Below are positions 48,771 to 57,729 of a DNA stretch of 64,000 nt, in pieces. The notes under the pieces are model-generated. The model was not told where the DNA came from and ran no database searches. It worked only from the letters and a program-made list of their open reading frames with translations. The stretch is from Pseudomonas sp. DG56-2 (GTDB lineage Bacteria; Pseudomonadota; Gammaproteobacteria; Pseudomonadales; Pseudomonadaceae). Where the stretch lies: assembly GCF_004803755.1 (NCBI RefSeq), contig NZ_CP032311.1:1814501-1878500 (forward strand), given 5' to 3'. Each line of letters opens with the position of its first letter. Positions within the stretch are counted from its first letter, which is position 1. The translations under genes and the position numbers were made by a program.

Positions 48771-49542
48771 ATGGCGCTTAAGGACAAGCCTATGATTGCG
48801 GCGGCCATATCGCGCATTTCAAACTGCTCATTCGCTCTGTTCGCAATGATTAAGGGGGCATGGTTGTCGCGGCTAAGTTGAAGATTTTCGGATTACACAA
48901 AGGTAAAGACAAAGCCGAGTTTTTATAGCCCCGGTTCTTATCGTTTTATACGGTTTATTATTTTATCCTGAATTTTTTCCTACTCCATTGAATGACCCCA
49001 TGGCCTTTGCGATTCTGGTATATCCACCGCGTGCTGGTGTTCTGGAAAATACCGTACCTGCTGGCCGAGTTGGCGCATCGAGTAGGGCGCCCGAGGTTAC
49101 CGAGCAGGCGCAACCTTTGTCGAGGCCTGCAAGGCGGCGGGCCTTCATTAGCCAAGGAGCTACGCAGAGGGCCGCCTGACACGCTGGTAGTCTGGTTTTT
49201 TTGAATAACCACAGCGCAGATATTCCATTTATTTATATCTGTGTCGATTATATTGATTTCCAGGATTAAACTTTAGAATTTAAAATTCGCAGAGAATTCC
49301 ATTGTGTATGATTTTTGTGTTTTTTATAAGCACTTTGCATATATATTTTTCGCGTTCAAAGCGATGATCTGGGTCAATTTCTACATTCGCACCCCCTCTA
49401 TATTGAAATGAAAGGAAGTGCTGATGCCCACACCGCCTTGATGTTTTCGGTGTGGGGGTTAATAAAATAATAGGGAGCCGCCCAGTATATCGAGCACCGT
49501 TTCAAGTCGCGGATAACGCTCGATAGTCATTAGGTTTTACCC
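48771..49542. other. Long AT-rich intergenic region after hcp
   Basis: About 770 bases with no sure gene. It has a possible 22-codon frame at 48860-48928 (MVVAAKLKIFGLHKGKDKAE, preceded by AAGGGGG), a frame at 48992-49204 without a ribosome-binding site, an AT-rich stretch 49200-49400, and a 9-bp hairpin CCCACACCG / CGGTGTGGG at 49427-49456 before the LysR gene. Confidence 0.45.
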
Positions 49543-50511
49543 ATGAAGTCAACCGTTGTTTCTGTCGCCCGAAAACTCAAACTTTATCAATTGGTGGTCT
49601 TCGACCAGGTGCTGCGCAGTGGCTCGCTGGTCGGCGCTGCCCAGGCATTGAATCTTACCCAGCCGGCTGTCACCAAGATCATTCATGAACTGGAAGCTTT
49701 TCTCGGCGCGGCCTTGCTGGTGCGAGGCAACCGCGGTGTGCGCGCCACTGAATTGGGAGGGGTGGTGGTGCGTCGGGCCCATGCGATGCTCACTGAGCTA
49801 CGCAGCCTGACCGATGAGGTCAACGCTTACCACAGCGGAACCACGGGGCAGGTCATGGTCGGCTCGTTGACTTCTTCCTCTGCTTTGCTGGTGCCTCATA
49901 CGCTGCGGCTGCTCAAGGAGAGTGCGCCCGGTGTACTGGTGACCGTGCGTGTCGGGCATATGGATCAATTGTTCTCCAGTTTGCTGGCCGGTGAACTGGA
50001 TATTGTCGTGGGTCGAATTCCCGATGATTGGCACCGGCATGAGTACGAGACGCGGTTGAAGGTAGATGTGTTGGGCGAAGAAGGGTTGTGTGTGGTGGCC
50101 GGCGCCGAGCATCCATTACATCGCAGCAGCCAACCGCTGAGCCTGGCTGACTTGCATCCTTTTCCCTGGATTCTGCCCCCGCGAAGTGGCCTGCTGCGGC
50201 GCACGGTCGATCGCCTGTTCGAAGAGCTCGACCTTGGCCCGCCGGTCAACGTCATCGAGTCGGTTGCTGCCCTGACTAACTACGAATTGATCCAGGATCA
50301 GCAGACGATCAGCTTCTTTTCCCTGCAAACCGCTCAGCAGTTGGCCCATGGCGGCAAGCTCAAGGCGTTTGATCTGGGCAAGCCGATGAGCTTTGGCAGT
50401 ATCGGCTGCTTTTATGCTGCCAATCGCAATCTCGACCCCGCCGCCAGGCTGTTCAAAGAGTGCCTGACCTTGACCAATCAGATGGCTGCGAATGAAGCAC
50501 AGGCTGTCTAA
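49543..50511 (+). CDS. LysR-family transcriptional regulator
   Basis: A 322-residue LysR regulator: helix-turn-helix at about 15-75 (LVVFDQVLRSGSLVGAAQAL, TQPAVTKIIHELEAFLG) and a type-2 periplasmic-binding-like effector domain. It resembles the PcaQ/GbpR branch. Its target is not evident, since the next gene (aer) is likely independent and no divergent partner exists. Confidence 0.88.
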   Translation: MKSTVVSVARKLKLYQLVVFDQVLRSGSLVGAAQALNLTQPAVTKIIHELEAFLGAALLVRGNRGVRATELGGVVVRRAHAMLTELRSLTDEVNAYHSGTTGQVMVGSLTSSSALLVPHTLRLLKESAPGVLVTVRVGHMDQLFSSLLAGELDIVVGRIPDDWHRHEYETRLKVDVLGEEGLCVVAGAEHPLHRSSQPLSLADLHPFPWILPPRSGLLRRTVDRLFEELDLGPPVNVIESVAALTNYELIQDQQTISFFSLQTAQQLAHGGKLKAFDLGKPMSFGSIGCFYAANRNLDPAARLFKECLTLTNQMAANEAQAV

Positions 50512-50630
50512 CCCGCTATTCCTTATCGTTATAGCAGTGTCCTCTCTATTGATGAGGAATGGCTAATGGCCATACCTACAATGAGGGTAATTGCACCTGA
50601 ATTGATCCAAGCACAAACGGATACCAGCGT

Positions 50631-52196
50631 ATGAGAACCAATCTGCCGGTCACCCAGCAGGAAGTCATTTTCCAGAACGAACAGCGGCTGATATCCGCCA
50701 CCGACCTGCACGGCAACCTTACTTATTGCAACGACGAATTCGTGGCCATCAGCGGCTTCAGTCGCGAGGAGCTGATTGGCAGTGCGCATAACATTGTGCG
50801 TCACCCGGACATGCCAGAATCAGTCTTCGCTCACATGTGGTCGTATTTGAAGGACGGTAAAAGCTGGATGGGCATTGTCAAGAATCGCTGCCGCAACGGC
50901 GATCACTATTGGGTCAGTGCCTACGTCACCCCGATCCTCGATGGCGCGATTGTGGTGGGTTACGAATCGGTGCGAGTCAAGCCGCGGCGAGCCGATATCG
51001 AACGTGCCTCTGCGCTGTATGAACGCATGCGTACAGGTAAACGCAGTTGGAACATCAAGCGCTTTGCTGCAACTGCACTGGAGCATGGCCTGGCGCCGAT
51101 TGCGCTGGGCGTGCCGGCCATTGCCGCCGTGGTTTATCTGGACAGCTGGGCGGCTATTGCGGTGCTGGTCTGTGGTTTTATCGGTATGCAGATAGCGGCT
51201 CATTGGCGCATGCAGCATAAGTTCGCACAAGCCCGGCGTTTGACCGCCGAGAGTTTCGACAGCGAGTTGATCGCCCGCACCTACACCGATCAGCAGGGCC
51301 CTTTGGCGCAATTGATGATGGCGCTGATCAGCGAGCAGGCCAAAGGTCGCACTGCGCTGAGTCGCTCGGGGGACTACGCCAATCAGACCGAAACCATGGC
51401 CGCCGAAAGTGGCCAGTTGGCCCAGGCGTCAGAGGTGTCGCTGCAACGTCAGCGTGACGAAACAGACATGGCTGCCACCGCCATGACTCAGATGGCCGCC
51501 TCGATTGCCGAGGTGTCGACCCATATTCACGACACGGCCCGCGAAGCCGAGGACGTCAACCAGCTGACTCAGGTTGGTTCACAGGAGGCAGGCAAGACGC
51601 GCCTGGTCATCGAGACCTTGCAGCAGACGGTTAATCAGATCAGCCAGTCGGTAGAGCACTTCGCCGGGGAAACCCAGTCGATCCAGATCGCCTCGAACAT
51701 GATTCGACAGATCGCCGACCAGACCAACCTTTTGGCTCTCAACGCTGCGATCGAGGCAGCCAGGGCCGGCGAGCAGGGGCGTGGTTTCGCCGTTGTCGCC
51801 GACGAAGTGCGGGCCCTGGCATTCAAGACCCAGGAGTCAACCGAGACGATCCAGAGCATTATTCAGTCATTGCACAGCGCGGCTAATCAGGCGGTGGACA
51901 TTGCTCGTCAAGGCAGTGACGAGGCCCACGCCGGGGTCGATCAAGTGATTGCCACGCAAAACGCCCTGGACGGTATCGGCACGGCGGTGGAGCGTATCCA
52001 TCAGATGACAGAACAGATGGCAGCCGCTTCCGAACAACAGGCGCACGTTGCCGAAGACATTAGTCGACAAATCACCACCATTGCCCAGGTGTCGGAGCAG
52101 AACGTTGGTATCGCCGCCAGCTCCGCTACCCTCGGTCGAGCGTTGCAACAGACTGCGCATGAAATGTATGCCTTGGTGGACAGGTTCAATCGATAG
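50631..52196 (+). CDS. aer: Aer-type aerotaxis receptor
   Basis: A 521-residue energy-taxis transducer: N-terminal PAS domain ([38 protein letters not shown], about 20-110) expected to bind FAD, a hydrophobic anchor (about 145-190, [20 protein letters not shown]...), then the MCP signalling domain with the hairpin tip [20 protein letters not shown]. It senses redox/oxygen from inside the cell. P. putida has several Aer paralogues. Confidence 0.9.
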   Translation: MRTNLPVTQQEVIFQNEQRLISATDLHGNLTYCNDEFVAISGFSREELIGSAHNIVRHPDMPESVFAHMWSYLKDGKSWMGIVKNRCRNGDHYWVSAYVTPILDGAIVVGYESVRVKPRRADIERASALYERMRTGKRSWNIKRFAATALEHGLAPIALGVPAIAAVVYLDSWAAIAVLVCGFIGMQIAAHWRMQHKFAQARRLTAESFDSELIARTYTDQQGPLAQLMMALISEQAKGRTALSRSGDYANQTETMAAESGQLAQASEVSLQRQRDETDMAATAMTQMAASIAEVSTHIHDTAREAEDVNQLTQVGSQEAGKTRLVIETLQQTVNQISQSVEHFAGETQSIQIASNMIRQIADQTNLLALNAAIEAARAGEQGRGFAVVADEVRALAFKTQESTETIQSIIQSLHSAANQAVDIARQGSDEAHAGVDQVIATQNALDGIGTAVERIHQMTEQMAAASEQQAHVAEDISRQITTIAQVSEQNVGIAASSATLGRALQQTAHEMYALVDRFNR

Positions 52197-52335
52197 TCGC
52201 TTTCAGCACATCTGTCGATACGAAATTGCCCTGAGGTTGGTGTCACTGCGTTCAGACGGCGGGTCAGCTTTGATCTAGGATGACCCCTTCGTGTGCTATG
52301 GCGCGTTGCGCTGGCAGGAAGGGGAACCGAGGCTG

Positions 52336-53316
52336 ATGTGGGGATATGTCGCGCTCTATGTGCTCTTTGCAGCGGGCGTCTATTGGTTGGATCGGAGTAT
52401 TCATCGGGCGTTGTTCATCCGTACCCAGAACCGTCACTTTCGCTGGAAGCTGAACTTCAGTGTGCAAGACTGGGGCGTCGATGAGTACCTGGCCGCGCTG
52501 GTCATGACCTGTGCGATTGTCTTGCAGGTCATGATGATGTTTCAGTGGCTGGGCAGCACTGTCGACAAGACGTTGGCGAAATGGCTGTTTGCGCTGCTCA
52601 GCCTGGGGTCGATCGTATTGGCTGTGCGCTTGCTGCGGCTGGTAGAGCGCTATGCTCGGCACAAGGGCTGGTTGACGGTGCTGGCCGCATTGCTGACGGT
52701 AGCGGCGGGGCTGGTCGCCAGCGCAGAAGCGGACGCCTTCATCCTCGGGCAGACGCGCATCGAGCCTGGGCAGTTTCCCGGTGCACAGAAAACCCTGACA
52801 TTCATTTATCTGGTTTACATCTGGTACTTGGCTACGAGTTTGCTACTGCCCGTGGCGATGTTTATCGGCGCCTTGGTGTTCGGTATGACGGCGCCGGTGT
52901 TCAGGCAGCAAGTGAGGCGTAATCGCGCCACCGCTATTTGCTGGAACCTCTTCGTTCCTGGCTCAGGTTGGCACCGACGTCAGTGGTTGCATGCAGCGTG
53001 TGTGATCGGAGTGATCTATACCGCCGTGATCCTTCTGGTGTTTTCCGACGTGGTGAACAGCAAGCTGCGGTCGGTTTTGCACGAGTCATTGGTGTATGCA
53101 TCCTTTCACCTCGGGCCTGAAGACTGCGCGATGTCCGGGTTGCCGGTTGGCACACGGCTGGCGCTGTTGGCCAAAGGAGGGGTAGCGGTCGCTCGACCCG
53201 TAGAGGACGGTTATCGCTATAAGGAGCAGGCGTGCTCACTGCAGTCGGTCGAGCAGGTGGCGGCGACGCGAGATCAACGAATCAGACAGGCCAGGGCCAG
53301 CGATGCCTACTTTTGA
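52336..53316 (+). CDS. Multi-pass membrane protein of unknown function
   Basis: A 326-residue protein with at least five membrane segments (MWGYVALYVLFAAGVYWLDR; LAALVMTCAIVLQVMMMFQW; FALLSLGSIVLAVRLLRLVE; VLAALLTVAAGLVASAEADA; IWYLATSLLLPVAMFIGALV; a further one near 250) and a soluble C-terminus. The ATG at 52336 follows GGAAGGGGAACCGAGG; a GTG at 52291 is less likely. No family is recognised. The TSUP gene is convergent. Confidence 0.7.
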   Translation: MWGYVALYVLFAAGVYWLDRSIHRALFIRTQNRHFRWKLNFSVQDWGVDEYLAALVMTCAIVLQVMMMFQWLGSTVDKTLAKWLFALLSLGSIVLAVRLLRLVERYARHKGWLTVLAALLTVAAGLVASAEADAFILGQTRIEPGQFPGAQKTLTFIYLVYIWYLATSLLLPVAMFIGALVFGMTAPVFRQQVRRNRATAICWNLFVPGSGWHRRQWLHAACVIGVIYTAVILLVFSDVVNSKLRSVLHESLVYASFHLGPEDCAMSGLPVGTRLALLAKGGVAVARPVEDGYRYKEQACSLQSVEQVAATRDQRIRQARASDAYF

Positions 53317-53338
53317 CCGGCATCGCTGGTTTGTCGGT

Positions 53339-54127
53339 TCAAAACGCCAGTTTATATCCGATCATCAGCAGCATACCGGCCAGGCAAGGGCGCAGGACGC
53401 TGTCGGAAATGCGTCCGGTCAGGTGGCTGCCCAGGTAGATGCCCGGCAGTGAGCCTAGCAGCAGGTAGCCCAGCAGCGACCAGTCCATATTGCCCATGCT
53501 GGCATGGCCCAGGCCTGCAACCAGGGTCAGGGGCACGGCATGGGCGATTTCGGTGCCGACCAGGCGGCGGGTGACCAGGTAGGGATAGAGCAGGAACAAC
53601 GCCACGGTACCCAGCGCACCAGCGCCGATGGAGGTCAGCGAGACCATCACACCGAGAATCACGCCGGTGATCACCGTAAGCAGGTTGAGGCTGGTGCCGC
53701 TGAGGTGATAGCGGTCGCCGGCATGTTTGCTGGCAAAGGCTTGCAGTTTGCTTTTGAACAGGATGGCCAGCGCGGTGAGGACCAGGACCACGGCCAGGCC
53801 TTGTTTGATCACGGCGTTTGCGGCTTGGGTGTCGGTGTTCAGCGTGCTGAGAAACCACAGGGTGGCGGCTGCAGCAGGGACGCTGCCCAAGGTCAGCCAG
53901 CCGGTGATTTTCCAGTCGATGTTTTTGTGTTTGCTATGCACCCAGACGCCGCTGGCTTTGGTGATGGCGGCATAGAGCAGGTCGGTGCCCACGGCGGTGG
54001 CTGGGCTGATGCCGAACCAAAGGAGGATGGGGGTCATGAGTGAGCCGCCGCCGACGCCGGTCATGCCGACGATGAATCCTACGACGAGGCCTGCAATGGT
54101 AAAGCCGAAAGAACCTACATCCATCAT
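53339..54127 (-). CDS. TSUP/TauE-SafE family transporter
   Basis: A 262-residue membrane protein with about eight segments, the TSUP repeats (IVGMTGVGGGSLMTPILLWF and LTSIGAGALGTVALFLLYPY) and the PAAAATLWFL half-repeat. Members move sulphur-containing organic anions or sulphite; the substrate here is unknown. Confidence 0.88.
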   Translation of the reverse strand: MMDVGSFGFTIAGLVVGFIVGMTGVGGGSLMTPILLWFGISPATAVGTDLLYAAITKASGVWVHSKHKNIDWKITGWLTLGSVPAAAATLWFLSTLNTDTQAANAVIKQGLAVVLVLTALAILFKSKLQAFASKHAGDRYHLSGTSLNLLTVITGVILGVMVSLTSIGAGALGTVALFLLYPYLVTRRLVGTEIAHAVPLTLVAGLGHASMGNMDWSLLGYLLLGSLPGIYLGSHLTGRISDSVLRPCLAGMLLMIGYKLAF

Positions 54128-54267
54128 TTATCTAAACGCCCAACATGCCCGTGATCGGATGTGAGCCAGCATAAAGGTTTTTTTATAGCCAAATAGACTA
54201 GTTCGTTATTAGGTTATAACCGCTGGGGGCGAGCTCAAGCCGTAATCACGACGAAGGGATGAAAGGG

Positions 54268-54891
54268 CTATCGGTCGGTCATGACCACCATCACCTGCGC
54301 ATCGCCGCCATCTTCGCTCTCGGAAAGGTAGATGTGGCCTACGTTGCTGTTGAAGTAAGCAGTCTCTTGTGCGCCGATGCTCACGGCTTCTCCGGTTTCG
54401 AATACGATTCTGACCCGACCGCTGAGTACCAGGGCAAATTCCTGCCCAGGGTGGCGAATGAATTCATCGAACTGCTGAAGTTCGCGGGCAATGATGCGCG
54501 CGTACATCGGGGTCATTAAACGTTCGGGAAATTCGCCGGCGATCAGGTGGTAATCGTATGTTCCGGTGCTGTAGCCCGGAGCGGTAGGCAGCGAGTGAAC
54601 CACCACGGTGGTGGAGGTTGGCACATCACCCGCTTCGGAGGAGCGGAACAACTGGGCGATGTCGACGTTAAGAGCCCGCGCCGCCGCGGCGAGTTTCTCG
54701 TAGCTCACTGAAACCTGGGCCAGTTCCATTTTCGACAGGGTCGATACTGGCACCCCGGAGCGTTGCGATAATTGCTTGAGGGTCAGTTGCTGGCTTTTGC
54801 GTACCGTGCGCAGGCGCGCACCAACTTCGGTACGGTCAATCGGCGGCTGTGCACCGGGGCGGTTAGCAGCAGGGGAGCGGTCACTCATCAA
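54268..54891 (-). CDS. XRE-cupin transcriptional regulator
   Basis: A 207-residue protein: XRE helix-turn-helix (RLRTVRKSQQLTLKQLSQRS, VPVSTLSKMELAQVSVSYEK, about 25-80) and a C-terminal cupin (about 125-200, with HPGQEFALVLSGRVRI). It is divergent from the FAD oxidoreductase gene, with inverted and direct repeats in between. It likely senses an amino-acid-type ligand and controls that operon. Confidence 0.88.
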   Translation of the reverse strand: MMSDRSPAANRPGAQPPIDRTEVGARLRTVRKSQQLTLKQLSQRSGVPVSTLSKMELAQVSVSYEKLAAAARALNVDIAQLFRSSEAGDVPTSTTVVVHSLPTAPGYSTGTYDYHLIAGEFPERLMTPMYARIIARELQQFDEFIRHPGQEFALVLSGRVRIVFETGEAVSIGAQETAYFNSNVGHIYLSESEDGGDAQVMVVMTDR

Positions 54892-54944
54892 GTATCTCGG
54901 TCAGGCATCGCGGATGGGCATCTTACCGTGGCCGCTTGCGTATT

Positions 54945-54974
54945 TCTAAATTCTCATATATTAGAATTCTCATA
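54945..54974. promoter_or_regulatory. Candidate operator of the XRE-cupin regulator
   Basis: Inverted repeat TTCTAA-N10-TTAGAA (54945-54966), and direct repeats AATTCTCATA (54949-54958, 54965-54974) 16 bases apart, in the 123-base divergent gap. Confidence 0.5.
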
Positions 54975-55014
54975 AGTGATAATTTCGGATTCTTTACCAG
55001 GCAATGGCAAGGTT

Positions 55015-56145
55015 ATGACGCAACTATTCGACAGCGTGATCATTGGTGCCGGTATAGCGGGTGCTTCCCTGGGCTACCGGCTGGCTGGCCAGCAGCGGGT
55101 GCTGTTGCTGGAGCGTGAAGCGCAGCCGGGCTATCACTCCACCGGGCGTTCGGCGGCGATGTTCATGGAAGCCTATGGCACCCCGCAGATCCAGGCCTTG
55201 ACGCGTGCCAGCCGGGCGTTCTATGAGTCGCCGCCGGAAGGCTTCTGTGAACATCATTTGCTTGAGCCGCGCGGCTGTCTGTATGTCGCCAGCCTCGAAC
55301 AGCGGGAGTTGCTGGCGAGCAGCTATGCGCAGAACCTGGCCAACGGCACCGAGGTGCGCTTGCTTGATCCTGAGGCCGCCTTGGCAATGGTGCCAAGCCT
55401 GCGCAGCGACGCGTTGGCGGGTGCGATTCATGAGCCGGGGGCGATGGACCTTGACGTGCATGCCCTGCATCAGGGTTTTTTGCGTGGCTTTCGTCAGGCC
55501 GGTGGTGAGTTGCGCTGCAACGCCGAACTGGTAGCAGGCTGCTTTGCCGACGGTCTGTGGCACGTGCACCTGGCTGACGGCAGCGTTATCCAGGCTCGGC
55601 AGTTGGTCAACGCCGCGGGCGCCTGGGCCGATCAGGTTGCCACGCTGTGCGACGTGCCAACCGTTGGCCTGCAACCGTGCCGGCGCAGCGCCTTCACCTT
55701 TGAAGGACCGCAGGCGCATGAGTTTGCGCAATGGCCGGCTGTTATCGGGGTGGACGAGAGCTTCTATTTCAAACCCGACGCCGGGCAATTGCTCGGTTCT
55801 CCTGCCAATGCCGATCCGGTCGAACCCCAGGACGTGGTGCCTGAAGAACTGGATGTGGCAATCGGCATCTACAACATCGAAGCCTTGACCACCCTGACTA
55901 TCCGGCGCCCCAGCCACACCTGGGCCGGGCTGCGCTCATTCGTGGCCGATGGCGATCTGGTGATCGGCGCCGACCCGCACAATCCTGCGTTTTTCTGGCT
56001 GGCCGCCCAGGGCGGCTATGGCATTCAGTCGGCGGCGGGCGTTTCGCAATTGGCCTGTGCGTTGTTGCTCGGTCAGCCCCTGCCTGCGGCCTTGCACCGC
56101 GAGGGCGTCGAGCCACAACGCTTGTCGCCAGCCCGTTTTCGTTAA
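55015..56145 (+). CDS. FAD-dependent amino-acid oxidoreductase (DauA-like)
   Basis: A 376-residue DAO-family enzyme: FAD motif IIGAGIAGASLGYRL, then EREAQPGYHSTGRSAAMF, much like D-arginine dehydrogenase. Such enzymes oxidise D-amino acids to imino acids and pass electrons to the respiratory chain. Start at 55015 (preceded by GGCAAGG) is preferred over 54976. The RidA gene follows after 18 bases. The substrate is inferred only. Confidence 0.82.
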   Translation: MTQLFDSVIIGAGIAGASLGYRLAGQQRVLLLEREAQPGYHSTGRSAAMFMEAYGTPQIQALTRASRAFYESPPEGFCEHHLLEPRGCLYVASLEQRELLASSYAQNLANGTEVRLLDPEAALAMVPSLRSDALAGAIHEPGAMDLDVHALHQGFLRGFRQAGGELRCNAELVAGCFADGLWHVHLADGSVIQARQLVNAAGAWADQVATLCDVPTVGLQPCRRSAFTFEGPQAHEFAQWPAVIGVDESFYFKPDAGQLLGSPANADPVEPQDVVPEELDVAIGIYNIEALTTLTIRRPSHTWAGLRSFVADGDLVIGADPHNPAFFWLAAQGGYGIQSAAGVSQLACALLLGQPLPAALHREGVEPQRLSPARFR

Positions 56146-56163
56146 TCATCCAAGGACATTTCC

Positions 56164-56541
56164 ATGAGCTCGACTATCCAGCGTATCCCCAGCCACTTGC
56201 CATTCCCGTTCTCTAAAGCGGTAAAGGTCGGCGGCTTTCTGTTTCTCTCCGGCCAGATTCCCATGAATGCTCAAGGCGAGGTGGTCAAGGGTGATATCCA
56301 GACCCAGACCCAGGCCACGCTGGAGCGTATTGGTGAAACCCTGGCCGAATGCGGTGTCGGTTTTGATCAGGTGATCAAGGCCACGGTATGGCTGTCGGAC
56401 ATGGCACATTTCGCCGGCTTCAACGAGGTGTACAAAAGCTTCTTTGCCAATGGCTATCCCGTGCGCTCGACGGTCAGCGCCGGGCTTGCCCTGGGGGTCG
56501 ATGTGGAGATTGAAGTGCAGGCCTGGATCGGCCACGACTGA
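56164..56541 (+). CDS. RidA-family imine deaminase
   Basis: A 125-residue RidA/YjgF/UK114 protein with the conserved GGFLFLSGQIPMN start and R101 (PVRSTVSAG), the residue that binds the carboxylate of imines. It hydrolyses reactive imine/enamine intermediates to keto acids and ammonia. It directly follows the FAD oxidoreductase, whose product would be an imine. Confidence 0.9.
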   Translation: MSSTIQRIPSHLPFPFSKAVKVGGFLFLSGQIPMNAQGEVVKGDIQTQTQATLERIGETLAECGVGFDQVIKATVWLSDMAHFAGFNEVYKSFFANGYPVRSTVSAGLALGVDVEIEVQAWIGHD

Positions 56542-56616
56542 GATCACACCTGCCTGCGTGGTACTGGGAAAAAACAACAAGGCCCGGCCAGGGCCATAGA
56601 TGCCAGAGGGTTCGAG

Positions 56617-57681
56617 ATGAAAGATCAGCTGAAAATTGCAGGCGCCTTTATTGGCGTTATCGTGGGTGCAGGTTTCGCCTCCGGGCGGGAACTGTTGCTG
56701 TTTTTCGTCAACTTCGGTCTCTGGGGATTGGTCGGCACGCTGGTCAGTGCAGCGCTGTTCACGTTCCTCGGTATGGCCCTGGCCGGGTTGGGTAATCGCC
56801 TGCAAGCCACGTCGCACAAGGATGTGGTGTATGCCATCTGTGGCCGCTATCTGGGGCTGTTCGTCGATCTGCTGATTACTTTCTTCATGTTCGGGGTCAC
56901 CGTGGTGATGCTCGCCGGGGGCGGCGCCTTGCTCGAGCAGCAGTTTGGGATTCCGGCGCTGACCGGCAGCGTGCTGGTCACCCTGCTGGTGGTAGCGGTG
57001 GTGTGCCTGGATGTACAAAAAGTCATCGTGCTGATTGGTGCGGTTACGCCTTTCCTGATTCTGGCTGCCACTGCGATCGCGCTGTACGCGGTGCTCACTC
57101 GCGACTTGAGTTTCACCGCGCTGGACCAGATCGCCAGCAAGCAGGAGGCAGGTGCCAGCCATTGGTTGTTGGGGGCTTTCCTTTATGTGTCTTACAACGT
57201 AGTCGCCGGGGCGCCAATGCTGGCGATTCTTGGCGGCTCGGCACGTATGGAGAAAACCGCTATTTGGGGCGGCATTCTCGGCGGTGCAGGGCTGGGCGCA
57301 CTGATGCTGGTAATGAGCGCCGGGCTGCTTGCGCGCCTGGATACCGTAGCCGACTTGCCAATGCCGATGCTGTCGATCGCCAGCGAGCTGTCCCCAACGC
57401 TTGGCGTGATCATGTGCGTGATCATCTTCGGCATGATCGTCAATACCGCTGTAGGCATGCTCTATTCGTTTCTGGCGCGGCTGTTGCCCGCAGGCACTCG
57501 CAGTTTTCAAGTGGGGGCAGTGGGTGCAGGGGCGGCTGCGTTTGTCTGTAGCCTGATCGGCTTCATCAGCCTGGTCGGCCAGGTTTATCCGCTCTTCGGT
57601 TACCTGGGCTTTGTGGTCATGCTGGCGGTGTTGATCGGTTGGATACGCCTGGGCAGGGTCAAGCGCGCCGTAGCGGTGTAG
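56617..57681 (+). CDS. YkvI-like membrane protein (amino-acid transporter candidate)
   Basis: A 354-residue protein with about ten membrane segments and the APC-type start KIAGAFIGVIVGAGFASGREL, similar to Bacillus YkvI. Function unproven, but a substrate role in the same module as the oxidoreductase and RidA is suggested by order and direction (76 bases after ridA). It ends at a long hairpin. Confidence 0.75.
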   Translation: MKDQLKIAGAFIGVIVGAGFASGRELLLFFVNFGLWGLVGTLVSAALFTFLGMALAGLGNRLQATSHKDVVYAICGRYLGLFVDLLITFFMFGVTVVMLAGGGALLEQQFGIPALTGSVLVTLLVVAVVCLDVQKVIVLIGAVTPFLILAATAIALYAVLTRDLSFTALDQIASKQEAGASHWLLGAFLYVSYNVVAGAPMLAILGGSARMEKTAIWGGILGGAGLGALMLVMSAGLLARLDTVADLPMPMLSIASELSPTLGVIMCVIIFGMIVNTAVGMLYSFLARLLPAGTRSFQVGAVGAGAAAFVCSLIGFISLVGQVYPLFGYLGFVVMLAVLIGWIRLGRVKRAVAV

Positions 57682-57688
57682 CGACAGA

Positions 57689-57723
57689 CACCTGGCGAGG
57701 GCTGTGCAAGCCCTCGCCAGGTG
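57689..57723. terminator. Bidirectional hairpin between ykvI-like and MCP genes
   Basis: Perfect 15-bp stem CACCTGGCGAGGGCT / AGCCCTCGCCAGGTG with a 5-base loop, 7 bases past the stop of the + strand gene. Confidence 0.75.
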
Positions 57724-57729
57724 CTGGCT

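Noticed and set aside
48992..49204. 70-residue + strand frame after hcp (WYIHRVLVFWKIPYLL)
   Set aside because: Looks protein-like in part, but has no ribosome-binding site and two other frames are also open; not enough support.
56146..57510. 454-residue minus-strand frame opposite ridA and the ykvI-like gene
   Set aside because: Shadow frame, rich in His/Gln with no motif.
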